DNA of 64,000 nucleotides from Alteromonas sp. BMJM2 (GTDB lineage: Bacteria > Pseudomonadota > Gammaproteobacteria > Enterobacterales > Alteromonadaceae): contig NZ_JAPVOT010000002.1 in NCBI RefSeq assembly GCF_027257845.1, positions 248,001-312,000 on the forward strand, read 5' to 3'. The notes under the pieces were generated by a model. The model was not told the origin of the DNA. It did not search any database and was given only the letters and a program-made list of their open reading frames with translations. Within the stretch, counting starts at the first letter, position 1, and each line of letters begins with the position of its first letter. Positions 44,544-54,715 of the stretch are shown here, one piece after another. A program made the position numbers and the translations under genes.

Positions 44544-47123
44544 ATGCGAAATACATTACTCGCTTCAGTCATTGCTGGTGCTTTACTAAGTGGCTGCGCT
44601 GAATCTGAAAAAGACGTATCCGTTAATAATGTTGATAGTGCTAACCATAGCAGTTCGCATAAAACTAGCTCAGCTGATACAGGCGCGGCAGCAATATGGC
44701 CTAAACTCGACATAGAAGTAAAGCAAGACCCTGCTGTGGAAAAGCAAGTGTCAGACCTTTTATCGCAAATGACCCTTGAGCAAAAAATAGCGCAGATGAT
44801 CCAACCGGAAATTCGCAATATCACGGTTGAAGAAATGCGTCAGTATGGTTTCGGTTCGTATTTAAATGGGGGTGGTGCCTTTCCAAACAATGATAAGCAC
44901 GCCACGCCGGACGATTGGGTTGCCCTAGCTGAAAAATTATACCAAGCGTCTATCGATGACAGCCTCGACGGCTCTGTCATTCCAACCATGTGGGGCACAG
45001 ATGCAGTGCACGGTCACAACAATGTGATTGGCGCGACCTTATTTCCTCATAATATCGGTTTAGGGGCTGCAAAAAATCCAGAATTGGTAGAAAAGATAGC
45101 CCACATTACCGCAAAAGAAGTCATGGCAACGGGTATCGATTGGGTATTCGCGCCTACCGTGGCGGTGGTGAGAGATGACCGCTGGGGCCGGACCTATGAG
45201 AGTTATTCAGAAGACCCAGCCATTGTGCGCGATTACGCGGCATCGGTAGTTAAAGGGCTTCAAGGGGCGGCTGATAAAGATTTTCTCAGTGACCAACGAG
45301 TTATCAGTACGATAAAACACTTTGTGGGTGATGGCGGAACCGTTGGCGGCGACGATCAGGGTGACAATGTTGCTAGCGAACAAGCGTTGTACGATATTCA
45401 CGCTCAGGGCTATGTGGGTGGTTTAACCGCAGGCGCTCAATCGGTGATGGCGTCGTTTAACAGTTGGAATGGCGCAAAGCTTCACGGCCACAAATATCTA
45501 CTAACTGATGTGTTAAAAGAGCAAATGGGTTTTGACGGCTTCGTCGTTGGAGATTGGAATGGTCATGGCCAGGTTAAAGGCTGCAGCAACGTTGATTGTG
45601 CACAAGCAGTTAACGCTGGCTTGGATATTTTTATGGTTCCTAGCGACTGGAAAGGGGTATATGAATCTACCTTAGCCCACGTTAAAGATGGCGTCATTCC
45701 CATGTCACGTATTGATGACGCGGTACGCCGTATTTTGCGAGTAAAAGTGCGAGCGGGTTTGTTTGATAAGCCAAGTCCTGCCAACCGCCCTTTATCTGGC
45801 GAACGGTCGCTTATCGGAAACGAAGCGCATCGCGAGGTAGCACGTCAAGCGGTGCGTGAGTCTCTGGTTTTGCTTAAAAATAAGCAGGGTATTCTTCCTT
45901 TATCTGGTGCTAAACGCATAGTAGTGGCTGGCGATGCAGCAGACAATATAGGCAAGCAGTCTGGTGGCTGGAGTATTACGTGGCAGGGAACGAACAATAC
46001 CAACGCTGATTTTCCTGGCGGCTCATCCATATACGACGGCATTAAACACCATGTAGAGGCTGCGGGTGGCGATGTAATGTTGTCTGTTGATGGTAAAATT
46101 GCACAAGACGGTAAAGCGCCAGATGTGGCAATTGTAGTATTTGGTGAAGAGCCTTACGCAGAAGGTCACGGTGACAGAGAGACGCTAATTTATCAGTACG
46201 GTAATAAAAAAGACCTAGCGCTGCTTGAGCGCTTCAAATCACAGGGTATTCCTGTAGTGTCAATCTTTATCAGCGGTCGCCCTATGTGGGTAAACGCAGA
46301 GCTTAACGCATCTGATGCCTTCGTAGCGGCATGGTTGCCTGGTTCAGAGGGCACGGCGGTGGCCGACGTATTATTTGGCAAACAAGACTTTAAAGGTAAG
46401 CTTCCTTTCTCATGGCCAGCACAGCCCCAGCAAATTGTGAATATTGGCGACGATACCTACGAGCCACTTTTGCCATACGGGTTTGGCCTTACTTATGCTG
46501 ACGACAACGTGCTAGCGGATAACTTGAACACCGAGGTCAGCATAAGCAGCGATAACAGTCAGTCCCTTGAAATATTAAACGGAGCGGTGCAGTCGCCTTG
46601 GGTGTTATGGCTTTACTCTGGCGATGAGTCGCTTACGGTTAATGCGAGCACCCATAACGTGGGCGCGATTACCTATCGCACTGTGGATAAAGTTGTTCAG
46701 GAAGATGCCCGTAAAGTCACCTTTGATGGCAGTGAGTTTGCCGCCATGCGTTTTGCGAGCAAAAGCTTCTTCCGCGAAGACTTGAGTGCTCAGTTACTTA
46801 ATAAAGCGGCGCTTACTCTAAACATTAATCCCCATAGCGCGGTTGAGGGCTCCCTCACTGTGGGTATGAATTGTGAAGGCGAGGGCGATAAGCCAGGTAG
46901 CTGTTCTGCACAACTTGATATTAGCGAACAAGTGAACGCCTTAGAGCAAAACACATGGTCTTCGCTCAGTATCGATTTACAGTGTTTTGTGAATGCAGGT
47001 ATCGACTTTACCGGTCTTGTGATTCCGTTTGAACTTGGCAGTTCAGGCAAGGCAAGCATCAGCGTTGCAGATATTCAGTTTACGCCTCAAGTTGCTGAAT
47101 CGGCAGATATAGTCTGTAAATAG
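44544..47123 (+). CDS. GH3 exo-beta-glucanase lipoprotein (ExoP-like)
   Basis: 859 residues with a lipobox (GALLSGC). The GH3 N-terminal barrel holds the nucleophile in VVGDWNGHGQV (Asp337), the second domain LVLLKNKQGILPLSGAKRIVVAGDAADNIG and the segment VVFGEEPYAEGHGDRETL, which supplies the catalytic acid region. A roughly 200-residue C-terminal domain follows, as in ExoP of marine Pseudoalteromonas, active on beta-1,3- and 1,4-glucans. AAGGAA precedes the ATG by 5 nt. It probably removes glucose from laminari-oligosaccharides in the periplasm. Confidence 0.93.
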   Translation: MRNTLLASVIAGALLSGCAESEKDVSVNNVDSANHSSSHKTSSADTGAAAIWPKLDIEVKQDPAVEKQVSDLLSQMTLEQKIAQMIQPEIRNITVEEMRQYGFGSYLNGGGAFPNNDKHATPDDWVALAEKLYQASIDDSLDGSVIPTMWGTDAVHGHNNVIGATLFPHNIGLGAAKNPELVEKIAHITAKEVMATGIDWVFAPTVAVVRDDRWGRTYESYSEDPAIVRDYAASVVKGLQGAADKDFLSDQRVISTIKHFVGDGGTVGGDDQGDNVASEQALYDIHAQGYVGGLTAGAQSVMASFNSWNGAKLHGHKYLLTDVLKEQMGFDGFVVGDWNGHGQVKGCSNVDCAQAVNAGLDIFMVPSDWKGVYESTLAHVKDGVIPMSRIDDAVRRILRVKVRAGLFDKPSPANRPLSGERSLIGNEAHREVARQAVRESLVLLKNKQGILPLSGAKRIVVAGDAADNIGKQSGGWSITWQGTNNTNADFPGGSSIYDGIKHHVEAAGGDVMLSVDGKIAQDGKAPDVAIVVFGEEPYAEGHGDRETLIYQYGNKKDLALLERFKSQGIPVVSIFISGRPMWVNAELNASDAFVAAWLPGSEGTAVADVLFGKQDFKGKLPFSWPAQPQQIVNIGDDTYEPLLPYGFGLTYADDNVLADNLNTEVSISSDNSQSLEILNGAVQSPWVLWLYSGDESLTVNASTHNVGAITYRTVDKVVQEDARKVTFDGSEFAAMRFASKSFFREDLSAQLLNKAALTLNINPHSAVEGSLTVGMNCEGEGDKPGSCSAQLDISEQVNALEQNTWSSLSIDLQCFVNAGIDFTGLVIPFELGSSGKASISVADIQFTPQVAESADIVCK

Positions 47124-47486
47124 TTGTTAGTGTATCCGACAATCCAAGGGCTGGAATTGTAACATTCCAATTCAGTTATGGTTCTATTTGTAGTTTGAAG
47201 GGTACGTTAATTATACCTTTTTATTTATTAACTCAAAAAAGCGATTTGCTAATGCAAGTCGCTTTTTTATTTGTTTTTTCGCAGTGTTACCGCACACTTC
47301 AACGGCTTCATCAATAACTCATTTTCTTAGTCTTTTCTCAAATTGTCTAACATCTGCGTGTAAGCCTTACTTGATTTAATGCTGTCGCTTTATTGAATTC
47401 AATTGTCATATCTTCAAGAAGGTTAAGTATTGTTATACACTCAACTTCTAGCCAACGTTGCTAGTTCACAAAAAAAAGGGATTCAT
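47124..47486. other. Spacer after GH3 with terminator
   Basis: The spacer contains the GH3 terminator at 47235-47270 and then AT-rich sequence that should hold the promoter of the CsgG-like operon. No gene or operator was recognised. Confidence 0.4.
47235..47270 (+). terminator. Intrinsic terminator of the MFS-GH3 operon
   Basis: An A-run, the stem AGCGATTTGC / GCAAGTCGCT (one G-T pair, 4-nt loop TAAT) and a following T-run form a classical, probably bidirectional terminator 110 nt after the GH3 stop. Confidence 0.85.
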
Positions 47487-48167
47487 GTGACAATAATTAA
47501 AAATCAAAAATTCATTCCAACAGTTGCTCTCATTGCCATTGTAGGAATCGCGTCAGGGTGTGCCACTACATCATCTAAAGTTGTTGAAACTCCTAAGGTA
47601 AATAGCTTTAACACTCAATACAACGGTGAAAAAAGTAAGCTCGTTGTCGGTCAGTTTGTTAATCGCTCTAACTTCCAAAACGGGATATTTTCTAACGGGC
47701 TAGATAGACTTGGTAATCAAGCAAAAACTGCACTAATGAGTCATCTTCAACAGACAAACCGGTTCAGCGTTTTAGACAGAGATAACATGGCATTACTTGC
47801 TGAAGAAGCAGGTCGTACAGGCACGCAGCAGAGTATTGCCGGTGCAAAGTTTGTTATCACTGGTGATGTGACTGAATTTGGAAGAAAGGCGATTGGCGAT
47901 AAGCAACTATTCGGGCTTTTAGGAAAAGGTAAGTCACAAATTGCCTATGCCAAAGTGACGCTAAACGTTGTTAATGTAACTACGTCTGAGGTTGTGTATT
48001 CGGTAGCTGGGGCTGGCGAATATAGCTTATCGGAAAGAGAAGTGATTGGATTCGGCAGTACCGCAAGCTACGACGCAACACTCAACGGTAAGGTGCTAGA
48101 CTTGGCAATTAGAGAATCAGTCAACAATCTTGTAAATGGCATTGAGTCGGGCGCATGGACACTGTAA
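47487..48167 (+). CDS. CsgG/HfaB-like lipoprotein
   Basis: About 226 residues. The GTG at 47487 begins a clean lipoprotein signal (MTIIKNQKFIPTVALIAIVGIASGC) and has AGGG six nt upstream; an in-frame TTG at 47430 also has a possible site. The mature part shows KLVVGQFVNRSNF, NRFSVLDRDNM and KFVITGDVTEFG, the CsgG-fold blocks. Homologues form outer membrane secretion pores or envelope lipoproteins. It starts a three-gene operon with DUF4810 and DUF799 lipoproteins, a recognised conserved triad. Confidence 0.87.
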   Translation: MTIIKNQKFIPTVALIAIVGIASGCATTSSKVVETPKVNSFNTQYNGEKSKLVVGQFVNRSNFQNGIFSNGLDRLGNQAKTALMSHLQQTNRFSVLDRDNMALLAEEAGRTGTQQSIAGAKFVITGDVTEFGRKAIGDKQLFGLLGKGKSQIAYAKVTLNVVNVTTSEVVYSVAGAGEYSLSEREVIGFGSTASYDATLNGKVLDLAIRESVNNLVNGIESGAWTL

Positions 48168-48169
48168 AA

Positions 48170-48514
48170 ATGAAAAACCTATTAATATCTTTTGCGTTTA
48201 TTTTAACGGTAACTGGATGCAAAACCACAGAGCCTTTGTATTACTACGGAGACTATACTACTGCTGTGTATAGCTACTTAAAGGCTGAAGACACAACGTT
48301 AGAAGAGCAAATATCAGCACTTGAAAAGACCATTGAATTAGCGGCTGCAAATGGGCGAAATATAGCTCCTGGCGTTCACGCCCATTTAGGCATGCTTTAT
48401 TTTGAAACGGGTAATCCCCAGCTTGGAGCTTCTCATTTTGAGCAAGAAAAACAGCTTTTTCCTGAATCATCACACTATATAGAGTTTCTTTTAAACTCTG
48501 CACAAGGAGCATAA
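48170..48514 (+). CDS. DUF4810 family lipoprotein
   Basis: 114 residues from ATG 48170, which directly begins a lipoprotein signal (MKNLLISFAFILTVTGC); ATG 48155 would overlap the previous gene. The mature protein reads TTEPLYYYGDYTTAVYSYLK and then a TPR-like helical pair (GVHAHLGMLYFETGNPQLG), matching DUF4810. Second gene of the CsgG-like triad; function unknown. Confidence 0.87.
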   Translation: MKNLLISFAFILTVTGCKTTEPLYYYGDYTTAVYSYLKAEDTTLEEQISALEKTIELAAANGRNIAPGVHAHLGMLYFETGNPQLGASHFEQEKQLFPESSHYIEFLLNSAQGA

Positions 48515-48517
48515 AAT

Positions 48518-49192
48518 ATGATTTTGCGTTTACTCATAGCGATTGCTCTTGTTACGTCGCTAACCGCGTGCGTTAACATGCCCCCAGCTCATGATTACAC
48601 TGCGTTCAAAGCTGCTAATCCAGAGTCTGTTTTGATTTTGCCACCAGTCAACAACACGCCTGAGGTTATAGCGCCTTTTAGCGTTATGACACGATTAGCT
48701 ACGCCTATCTCTGAGTCTGGTTTTTATGTATTTCCAGTGGCGCTAGTTAATCAAACCTTTACCAACAATGGTTTAACCGAGGCCACCGATATCCATGCGG
48801 TTGATACGTCAAAACTCAATGAAATTTTTGGCGCCGACACTGCGCTGTATGTATCCATTGAAGACTATGGAACCAGCTATGTTGTGATTTCTAGTGAAAC
48901 TAGAGTAACCGTATCAGCTTCTCTTGTTGACCTTAGAACAAACCAGATGCTATGGACTGGAAAGGCAACTGCGTCGAGTGCTGAACAGCAAAATGCTAAT
49001 AGTGGTGGGCTTGTAGGTATGCTTGTACAAGCAGCCGTTAGTCAAATATTTGAAACAGTAACGGACAGAGGCTTTGATATCGCTGCCATGACCTCTACAC
49101 GACTACTATCTGCAACCAGCTATAACGGACTGCTTTATGGCCCTCGCTCACCTAATTATGGACAACCAGTACCAAGTGAAAAAGCGAAATAA
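48518..49192 (+). CDS. DUF799 (GNA1162-like) lipoprotein
   Basis: 224 residues with a lipobox (LTAC) and the DUF799 landmarks YTAFKAANPESVLILPPVNN, a central GFYVFPVALVNQTF segment and ALYVSIEDYGTSYVV. GNA1162 is a neisserial outer membrane lipoprotein of related fold. It starts three bases after the DUF4810 stop, completing the triad. Probably an envelope complex with the CsgG-like protein. Confidence 0.9.
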   Translation: MILRLLIAIALVTSLTACVNMPPAHDYTAFKAANPESVLILPPVNNTPEVIAPFSVMTRLATPISESGFYVFPVALVNQTFTNNGLTEATDIHAVDTSKLNEIFGADTALYVSIEDYGTSYVVISSETRVTVSASLVDLRTNQMLWTGKATASSAEQQNANSGGLVGMLVQAAVSQIFETVTDRGFDIAAMTSTRLLSATSYNGLLYGPRSPNYGQPVPSEKAK

Positions 49193-49506
49193 CATTCGCT
49201 AAAATAGAAAAGCATCGCCGCTCGGTATTCAATCCGTAGTGGCGATTCTTGTTTCTTACCCTCAGTTTTTTCACAAACCCTCACATCAGCCACGTCTTTT
49301 CCATTAATCATTATTAAAAATATCACTGCATCACTCGCAAATGCGACTCGTTTCCATTATCATCAGCAATATAAATGGTAATTATTCCTATTAACATTAA
49401 AAGACGCATTCAACGCGCAATGTTAATTGTGTAAGTCAACAAGGGGTAAGCCCTTGCTGCATGCCAGAAACACACATAAAACTTGTAGAACACGTGGAGA
49501 ATTATA
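49193..49506. promoter_or_regulatory. Upstream region of siderophore receptor with Fur-like site
   Basis: The 314-bp spacer includes the sequence AAATGGTAATTATTCCTATT at about 49374-49393, which matches roughly 11 of 14 positions of the 7-1-7 Fur core, and a weaker match TTTCCATTATCATCA at 49351-49365. This fits iron control of the receptor downstream. Confidence 0.45.
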
Positions 49507-51591
49507 GTGAAATTTAAACTTACGACTATTGCTACAGCCGTAATGTTAAGTCCTGCTGCCCTAGGTGTGGCAATGGAAGATATTGAAAGACTTACCGTTG
49601 AAGGGAAGTACCTTTCGGTAAACCAGTCTAACTCTATAAAGAGTCCAACACCTATTCTTGATGTGCCGCAAAGCTTATCTATTATGACGGCAGAAGAAAT
49701 TACTGCCCGTGGTATTACAAGCGTGGGCCAAATTATCGATTACACTCCTGGGGTAAATACCTCTCAGGGCGAAGGACATCGTGATTCTGTTGTGTTTCGT
49801 GGTGTGCGCTCGACAGCCGATTTTTATATAGACGGTAACCGTGACGACGTTCAGTACTACCGTGCGCTGTATAATGTTGAGCAAGTAGAAATTTTACGCG
49901 GCCCGAATGCCTTATTATTTGGTCGTGGCGGTACGGGCGGTATTCTAAATCGCGTTTCTAAGAAAGCGACTATCGATCAGCAGTTTGTAAACTACAACGT
50001 ATCTGCGAATACCTTTGGTGCTTACAATTTACAGCTTGATACTAACATCGACACTGGTGAAGATTCTGCAGTAAGAATCAATGCCATGTATGAAAGCTTG
50101 GATAACCATCGCGACTTTTTCGATGGCGATCGTTATGGTTTTAACCCCACAGCGCGCTTTCAGTTAAGCGATGACACTATTTTAGATTTATCTTATGAAT
50201 ATATCGATCACGAACGTTTTATCGACCGTGGTATTCCTACAGGTGCAAACGGCGAGCCGGTAGAAGCGTTTGAAAACATTGTATTTGGCGACCCTGAAAA
50301 TAACTATCAAACCCTAGATGCCGATGTGTTTCGTGCCAATATACAACACAACTTTTCTGACAACCTAAAGGGTAATTTTAACGCCTTTTATGGTAACTAC
50401 GATAAAGTGTATGCCAACTTCTACGCCGCTGATTTTGCGCCAGAAACGAATGTAGTAACACTTGATGGCTATATTGATGAAACTGAGCGTGAAAATCTTA
50501 TTCTATCGGCAAACTTAGTCGGTGAGTTTGCAACAGGTAGCATTGAGCACACGGTTATTTTCGGTGGTGAATTTATTAACACCGAATCTGATCAAAATCG
50601 TTTAAACCCAGTCTTCGATTCTAATGACGACGACCAAGAAGCGTTCTTGGTGAATCGTCCCTTAGACTTCAGAGGTCTAACAGGGACTAACGCCGCTGGC
50701 ACCACAGTTACAACTGCATTTTCAGCGCTTAACGACGATACTCGCGTAGATTTAGACGTATATTCGTTTTATGTACAAGACGAAATTGCCCTATCTGAAA
50801 ACTTGGATCTTGTGTTAGGTGCTCGTTTCGACAGCTTCGACATTGAAGTATTTGACGCTCGTCCTGATGTATTAGACACGCGCAACCGCACTGATGAGGA
50901 AGTCTCTCCTCGTGCAGGTTTGGTGTACAAGCCGCAAGAAAATATCTCAATTTATGCCAGCTACAGTGAGTCGTTTTTACCACGCAGTGGTGAGCAATAC
51001 GCCAATATTAACGGCGATGCAGATAGCCTAGACCCTGATACGTTCACCAATCAAGAAATTGGTGTGAAGTGGGATTTCGCTGACAGCATGAGCTTTACAG
51101 CAGCGATATTTGAGAATGAGCAAACTTCATTAGATAACGATCCTACCGACCCTGAAGGCTTCATAGAAGTTGATTCTGACGTGTCAGGATTTGAGCTGCA
51201 GCTGCAAGGTTACATTACAGATAAGTGGTTTGTTACTGCCAACTACAGCAACTTAGACGGTGAAAATGCCAGTGGCGTTGAGCTTCGTGAGCTTCCCGAA
51301 AACACCATGTCGGTATGGACAACGTACCAAGTAAGCGACGTGTTAGGCTTTGGCGTTGGCGCAACCTATCAAGATGAGAGTTTTGTGGTGACTGCTACCG
51401 ATTCGCCTGTATTACCCAGCTACACGCGTGTGGATGCGTCAGCATACTACGAGCTTAATAATGGCATGCGTTTACAGCTTAATGTGGAAAACTTAACTGA
51501 CACATTGTACTTCCCGAACGCGCACTCTAGACATCAAGCAACCGTTGGTGCGCCAATTAACGCAAGACTGTCTGTTATTGGGTCGTTCTAA
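49507..51591 (+). CDS. TonB-dependent siderophore receptor (catecholate/Fiu-like)
   Basis: 694 residues starting at GTG with GGAG 8 nt upstream and a signal peptide (MKFKLTTIATAVMLSPAALGVAM). The plug shows LDVPQSLSIMTAEEITARG, DYTPGVNTSQGEG, FYIDGNRDDVQYYRALYNVE and ILRGPNALLFGRGGTGGILN, all typical of the TonB-siderophor family. The barrel ends in Phe (RLSVIGSF). It probably imports ferric catecholate or a similar complex. Unrelated to its glucan-locus neighbours. Confidence 0.93.
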   Translation: MKFKLTTIATAVMLSPAALGVAMEDIERLTVEGKYLSVNQSNSIKSPTPILDVPQSLSIMTAEEITARGITSVGQIIDYTPGVNTSQGEGHRDSVVFRGVRSTADFYIDGNRDDVQYYRALYNVEQVEILRGPNALLFGRGGTGGILNRVSKKATIDQQFVNYNVSANTFGAYNLQLDTNIDTGEDSAVRINAMYESLDNHRDFFDGDRYGFNPTARFQLSDDTILDLSYEYIDHERFIDRGIPTGANGEPVEAFENIVFGDPENNYQTLDADVFRANIQHNFSDNLKGNFNAFYGNYDKVYANFYAADFAPETNVVTLDGYIDETERENLILSANLVGEFATGSIEHTVIFGGEFINTESDQNRLNPVFDSNDDDQEAFLVNRPLDFRGLTGTNAAGTTVTTAFSALNDDTRVDLDVYSFYVQDEIALSENLDLVLGARFDSFDIEVFDARPDVLDTRNRTDEEVSPRAGLVYKPQENISIYASYSESFLPRSGEQYANINGDADSLDPDTFTNQEIGVKWDFADSMSFTAAIFENEQTSLDNDPTDPEGFIEVDSDVSGFELQLQGYITDKWFVTANYSNLDGENASGVELRELPENTMSVWTTYQVSDVLGFGVGATYQDESFVVTATDSPVLPSYTRVDASAYYELNNGMRLQLNVENLTDTLYFPNAHSRHQATVGAPINARLSVIGSF

Positions 51592-51612
51592 CAACTACCG
51601 AATAACGCTGAC

Positions 51613-51650
51613 AAAAAAGGCCGTTTCATGTGAATGAAGCGGCCTTTTTT
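51613..51650. terminator. Bidirectional terminator between convergent TonB receptors
   Basis: A 17-bp stem with A-run before and T-run after (AAAAAAGGCCGTTTCAT, 4-nt loop, ATGAAGCGGCCTTTTTT) serves both convergent genes. Confidence 0.92.
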
Positions 51651-51707
51651 ATAGTGTTAGTCTTAAAAGAGGCGCATCTTAAAAGACGTACCCCGTGCTA
51701 AATACAC

Positions 51708-54653
51708 TTAGAACGTATAGCGAGCACCTAGCGTGTAACGCGGACCGTATTGGCGAGCAAACAAGAACTGCTCTTCAAAGCGCCCATAACCACGTTCGGT
51801 TTCATCGTTAATGTTTATCCCTTCAAGGAATACCGTTAGGTGTTCATCAACGTCGTAGTTAATGCTTGCATCAACTTGTGCGTAGGTATCAAACTGAGTG
51901 GCAGGATTATCTGATGAGCCCTGAGCCTGACCAATACCCACTACGTAGTCTGAACGCCATGCGTAAGTGACTTTCACAGACAAACCATTTTTCTCGTAGA
52001 ACACTTGGAAGTTGGCAGAGTCACTAATACCGACTAACGGGTCTTGCTCTTCAAGGTTATATGGGTCGTATTCAACGTCACCGTCCACTAATGTGGCGTT
52101 TGCGCCAAAGCCAAAGCCAGTTTCACCGAAGGTATGTTGAACAGCAAGCTCAATACCTTCTACGGTTTTCGCATCACTGGAGTTACCAGGCTGGGTGGTA
52201 CGCCATGTAATTAATGGGTCATCTGCATTAGGCGTCACTACCCCATTTTCATCAGCAAATCCATTATCTACAAAGTAACCATAAATAGCGCTGTCAGTAG
52301 CCTGCGTGCCGGCCGCCTCAAGTGCATTTACCGCTTCGTTCCAACGTGGGCCTAAGTAAATATCGTTAAGCCCTTCAAACTGACGGTCTTGACCGGTAGT
52401 GGTGATGTAGTTTTCTACTGACTTTCTGAATAGACCAATTGACGCATAGCTAGCTTCGTCGTAGTACCATTCAAACGATAAGTCTAAGTTTGATGATTCA
52501 AATGGCAATAAGCTGGTGTTACCTGCTGAGGCCGTACGCGATCCAATTTTAGGGCTGCCGCTAAACGCTAGGCCGCCTTGCAATAGGCCGATTGGCGCGC
52601 GGGTAATTGATTTACCCCAAGAGAAACGGGCTACTACGTCATCGGTCACGTCAACTTTCACGTCAAACATAGGGAGCAATACGTCGTATTCGCCTGTGAA
52701 GTCCTGTACTTGTAGTCCGTCTTCAAATTGCGTGATCCACTCTGAAGCAGCTACCCAGTTAACTTGTTCTGGAACGCGAACTTCCGCAGAGCTTGGTACT
52801 TCAGTTTCCTCATAACGCACACCTGCGTTTATTTGCACGTAGTAGTCGCCAACTTCGAAGTCCCACTCTGTTTGTACATAAATAGAGTTGGTAATTTCTT
52901 CTACGTTACTCACAGCAGGCGCACCCATGTAATAAGGGTCTGTAGAGTAGGCGTTTGCTTCGCCCACGACATCTGATGTAATAAACGCTAATTGTCGAGC
53001 AATAGCTTCGTCAAAATCATAGGTGTAGTAATAGCCAGGGTTCATGTTAGCACCGCCGCTACTAAAGGCGTCTAAGAAACCGCTGGTGTCGTTGCGTACG
53101 AACATGCTGTCTGGGAATATTTGCGTAAACGATGGGTTGAAGCCCGGGCCTCCACGCAGACCGCTCCACGCGGTAAAGCCGCTAAGCGCTTGCTCTGTGC
53201 GCGCAACGCCAAAGTCTACCTTTAATAACGGAATATCGAAGGCAGAGTTGTACCAGGTGCCATCAAGTTGGAATTGCTCAATGTCAGAACGACCAGGTGA
53301 GTAAATGAACTGACTAAAGTTAGAGTCAATTTCGCCCGGTGCAATTTCGTTAGTGCCGTTATTCCAATTTACGAACACTTGAGGAATATCACCTTCGCGG
53401 TAATCATAAACCTTAGAGCGAAGCTGGTTTGAACCGAGAATGATTTGACCGGAGCTACCTAGCCCTTCGTCATATCCATTATCGGTTTCGTTATACGAGT
53501 CGTGATAATCCACGGCAAAGTGCCAATCGTCGCTTACCGTCCAATCTAGATTAATACCGATTGAGCGAGCGTCTACACGGGTGGTATTTCTACTTGCAGT
53601 GAATGAGCCGTCATCGCCGCTAATATCAGCATAAACAGCCGTACCGTTGGCATCGAGCTCATATTCATTAATGTTAGCACCAAAGTTATTCCAAATACCC
53701 CAACCCACAGTATTAGTGCCTGTGGTAGCGCGAGACGCTGTGTAGTCTACTGTTGCTGTGAAATCATCAATGGGACGGAACTGGAACGTAACTTGTGCGT
53801 TTTGACGTTCGCGCTGTACATCGCTAATGCTGTAGTTCATATCTTTTGGAAAGAAGGCTGCATTGGTGATGTTAGAGCGGTTATCAACCACGTTTTCTGC
53901 ATCTAATTCAGGTAACGCATCATTTTCTTGCAGCTGCCAGCCTTGAATGTTGGCCGCTTGCTGCTGAAAGTCGCGTTCTTGATGAGAAAAAGACACACCA
54001 AAACCGAACATATCGTCGGCAAACGTGTTGCTGTAAACACCTGCGATTTCTGGTGTTACATCGTCACCTTCTTCGTTTGAGGTATCATAAATGCCTTTCA
54101 CTGAAAATGAAGCTTGTTGTCCGGACTGTGCAAGCGGCTTCATCGTAATGATGTTTACCGTAGCACCTAAACCACCACTTGGGTTCTCAGCGCGAGCGGT
54201 TTTTTGTAGCTCTAGCGTGTTTACACCTTCAGAAGAAAGGTTAGACAAGTTGAATGAACGGGTGAAACCTGTTCCCGGCATTTGACGGCCATTAAGGGTA
54301 ACTAAGTTAAATTCTGGGCCAAAACCACGTACAGTAATTTCGTTACCTTCACCGTTATTACGGCTAATGGTTACACCCGTTATGCGCTGGAGGGCTTCGG
54401 CTAAGTTAGTATCGGGAAACTTACCGAGTTCTTCTGCTGATATTGCATCAACAACACCGCTAGAACTGCGCTTCAAATCCATAGAGCGGATCATGGAACC
54501 GCGAATACCGCTTACTTGAATAACTTCTACTTCGCCTTCTTCAGGCGTCGCTGCTTCTGTTTCTTGTGCGTAGCTAGGCATAGCTAAAGTAGAGCCCAAT
54601 AACAAAGCCATTGATGTGGCAAGCTGGGTCTTTTTAAAAGTTGTGTTTTTCAT
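51708..54653 (-). CDS. TonB-dependent carbohydrate receptor of the glucan locus
   Basis: 981 residues with a signal peptide (ending PSYAQ) and the TonB-Xanth-Caul type plug: EVIQVSGIRGSMIRSMDLKR, ISAEELGKFPDTNLAEALQRITGV, NEITVRGFGPEFNLVTLNGR and LGATVNIITMKP. The barrel ends in aromatic YTLGARYTF. Members import oligosaccharides. It follows GH16 by 62 nt on the same strand, so it probably imports the laminari-oligosaccharides released by that enzyme. Confidence 0.93.
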   Translation of the reverse strand: MKNTTFKKTQLATSMALLLGSTLAMPSYAQETEAATPEEGEVEVIQVSGIRGSMIRSMDLKRSSSGVVDAISAEELGKFPDTNLAEALQRITGVTISRNNGEGNEITVRGFGPEFNLVTLNGRQMPGTGFTRSFNLSNLSSEGVNTLELQKTARAENPSGGLGATVNIITMKPLAQSGQQASFSVKGIYDTSNEEGDDVTPEIAGVYSNTFADDMFGFGVSFSHQERDFQQQAANIQGWQLQENDALPELDAENVVDNRSNITNAAFFPKDMNYSISDVQRERQNAQVTFQFRPIDDFTATVDYTASRATTGTNTVGWGIWNNFGANINEYELDANGTAVYADISGDDGSFTASRNTTRVDARSIGINLDWTVSDDWHFAVDYHDSYNETDNGYDEGLGSSGQIILGSNQLRSKVYDYREGDIPQVFVNWNNGTNEIAPGEIDSNFSQFIYSPGRSDIEQFQLDGTWYNSAFDIPLLKVDFGVARTEQALSGFTAWSGLRGGPGFNPSFTQIFPDSMFVRNDTSGFLDAFSSGGANMNPGYYYTYDFDEAIARQLAFITSDVVGEANAYSTDPYYMGAPAVSNVEEITNSIYVQTEWDFEVGDYYVQINAGVRYEETEVPSSAEVRVPEQVNWVAASEWITQFEDGLQVQDFTGEYDVLLPMFDVKVDVTDDVVARFSWGKSITRAPIGLLQGGLAFSGSPKIGSRTASAGNTSLLPFESSNLDLSFEWYYDEASYASIGLFRKSVENYITTTGQDRQFEGLNDIYLGPRWNEAVNALEAAGTQATDSAIYGYFVDNGFADENGVVTPNADDPLITWRTTQPGNSSDAKTVEGIELAVQHTFGETGFGFGANATLVDGDVEYDPYNLEEQDPLVGISDSANFQVFYEKNGLSVKVTYAWRSDYVVGIGQAQGSSDNPATQFDTYAQVDASINYDVDEHLTVFLEGININDETERGYGRFEEQFLFARQYGPRYTLGARYTF

Positions 54654-54715
54654 AATTGCCTACTAATTCTTATCAATTTGATATGCCGCCAGGCTACTGG
54701 CGGCAAATTGCTTTA

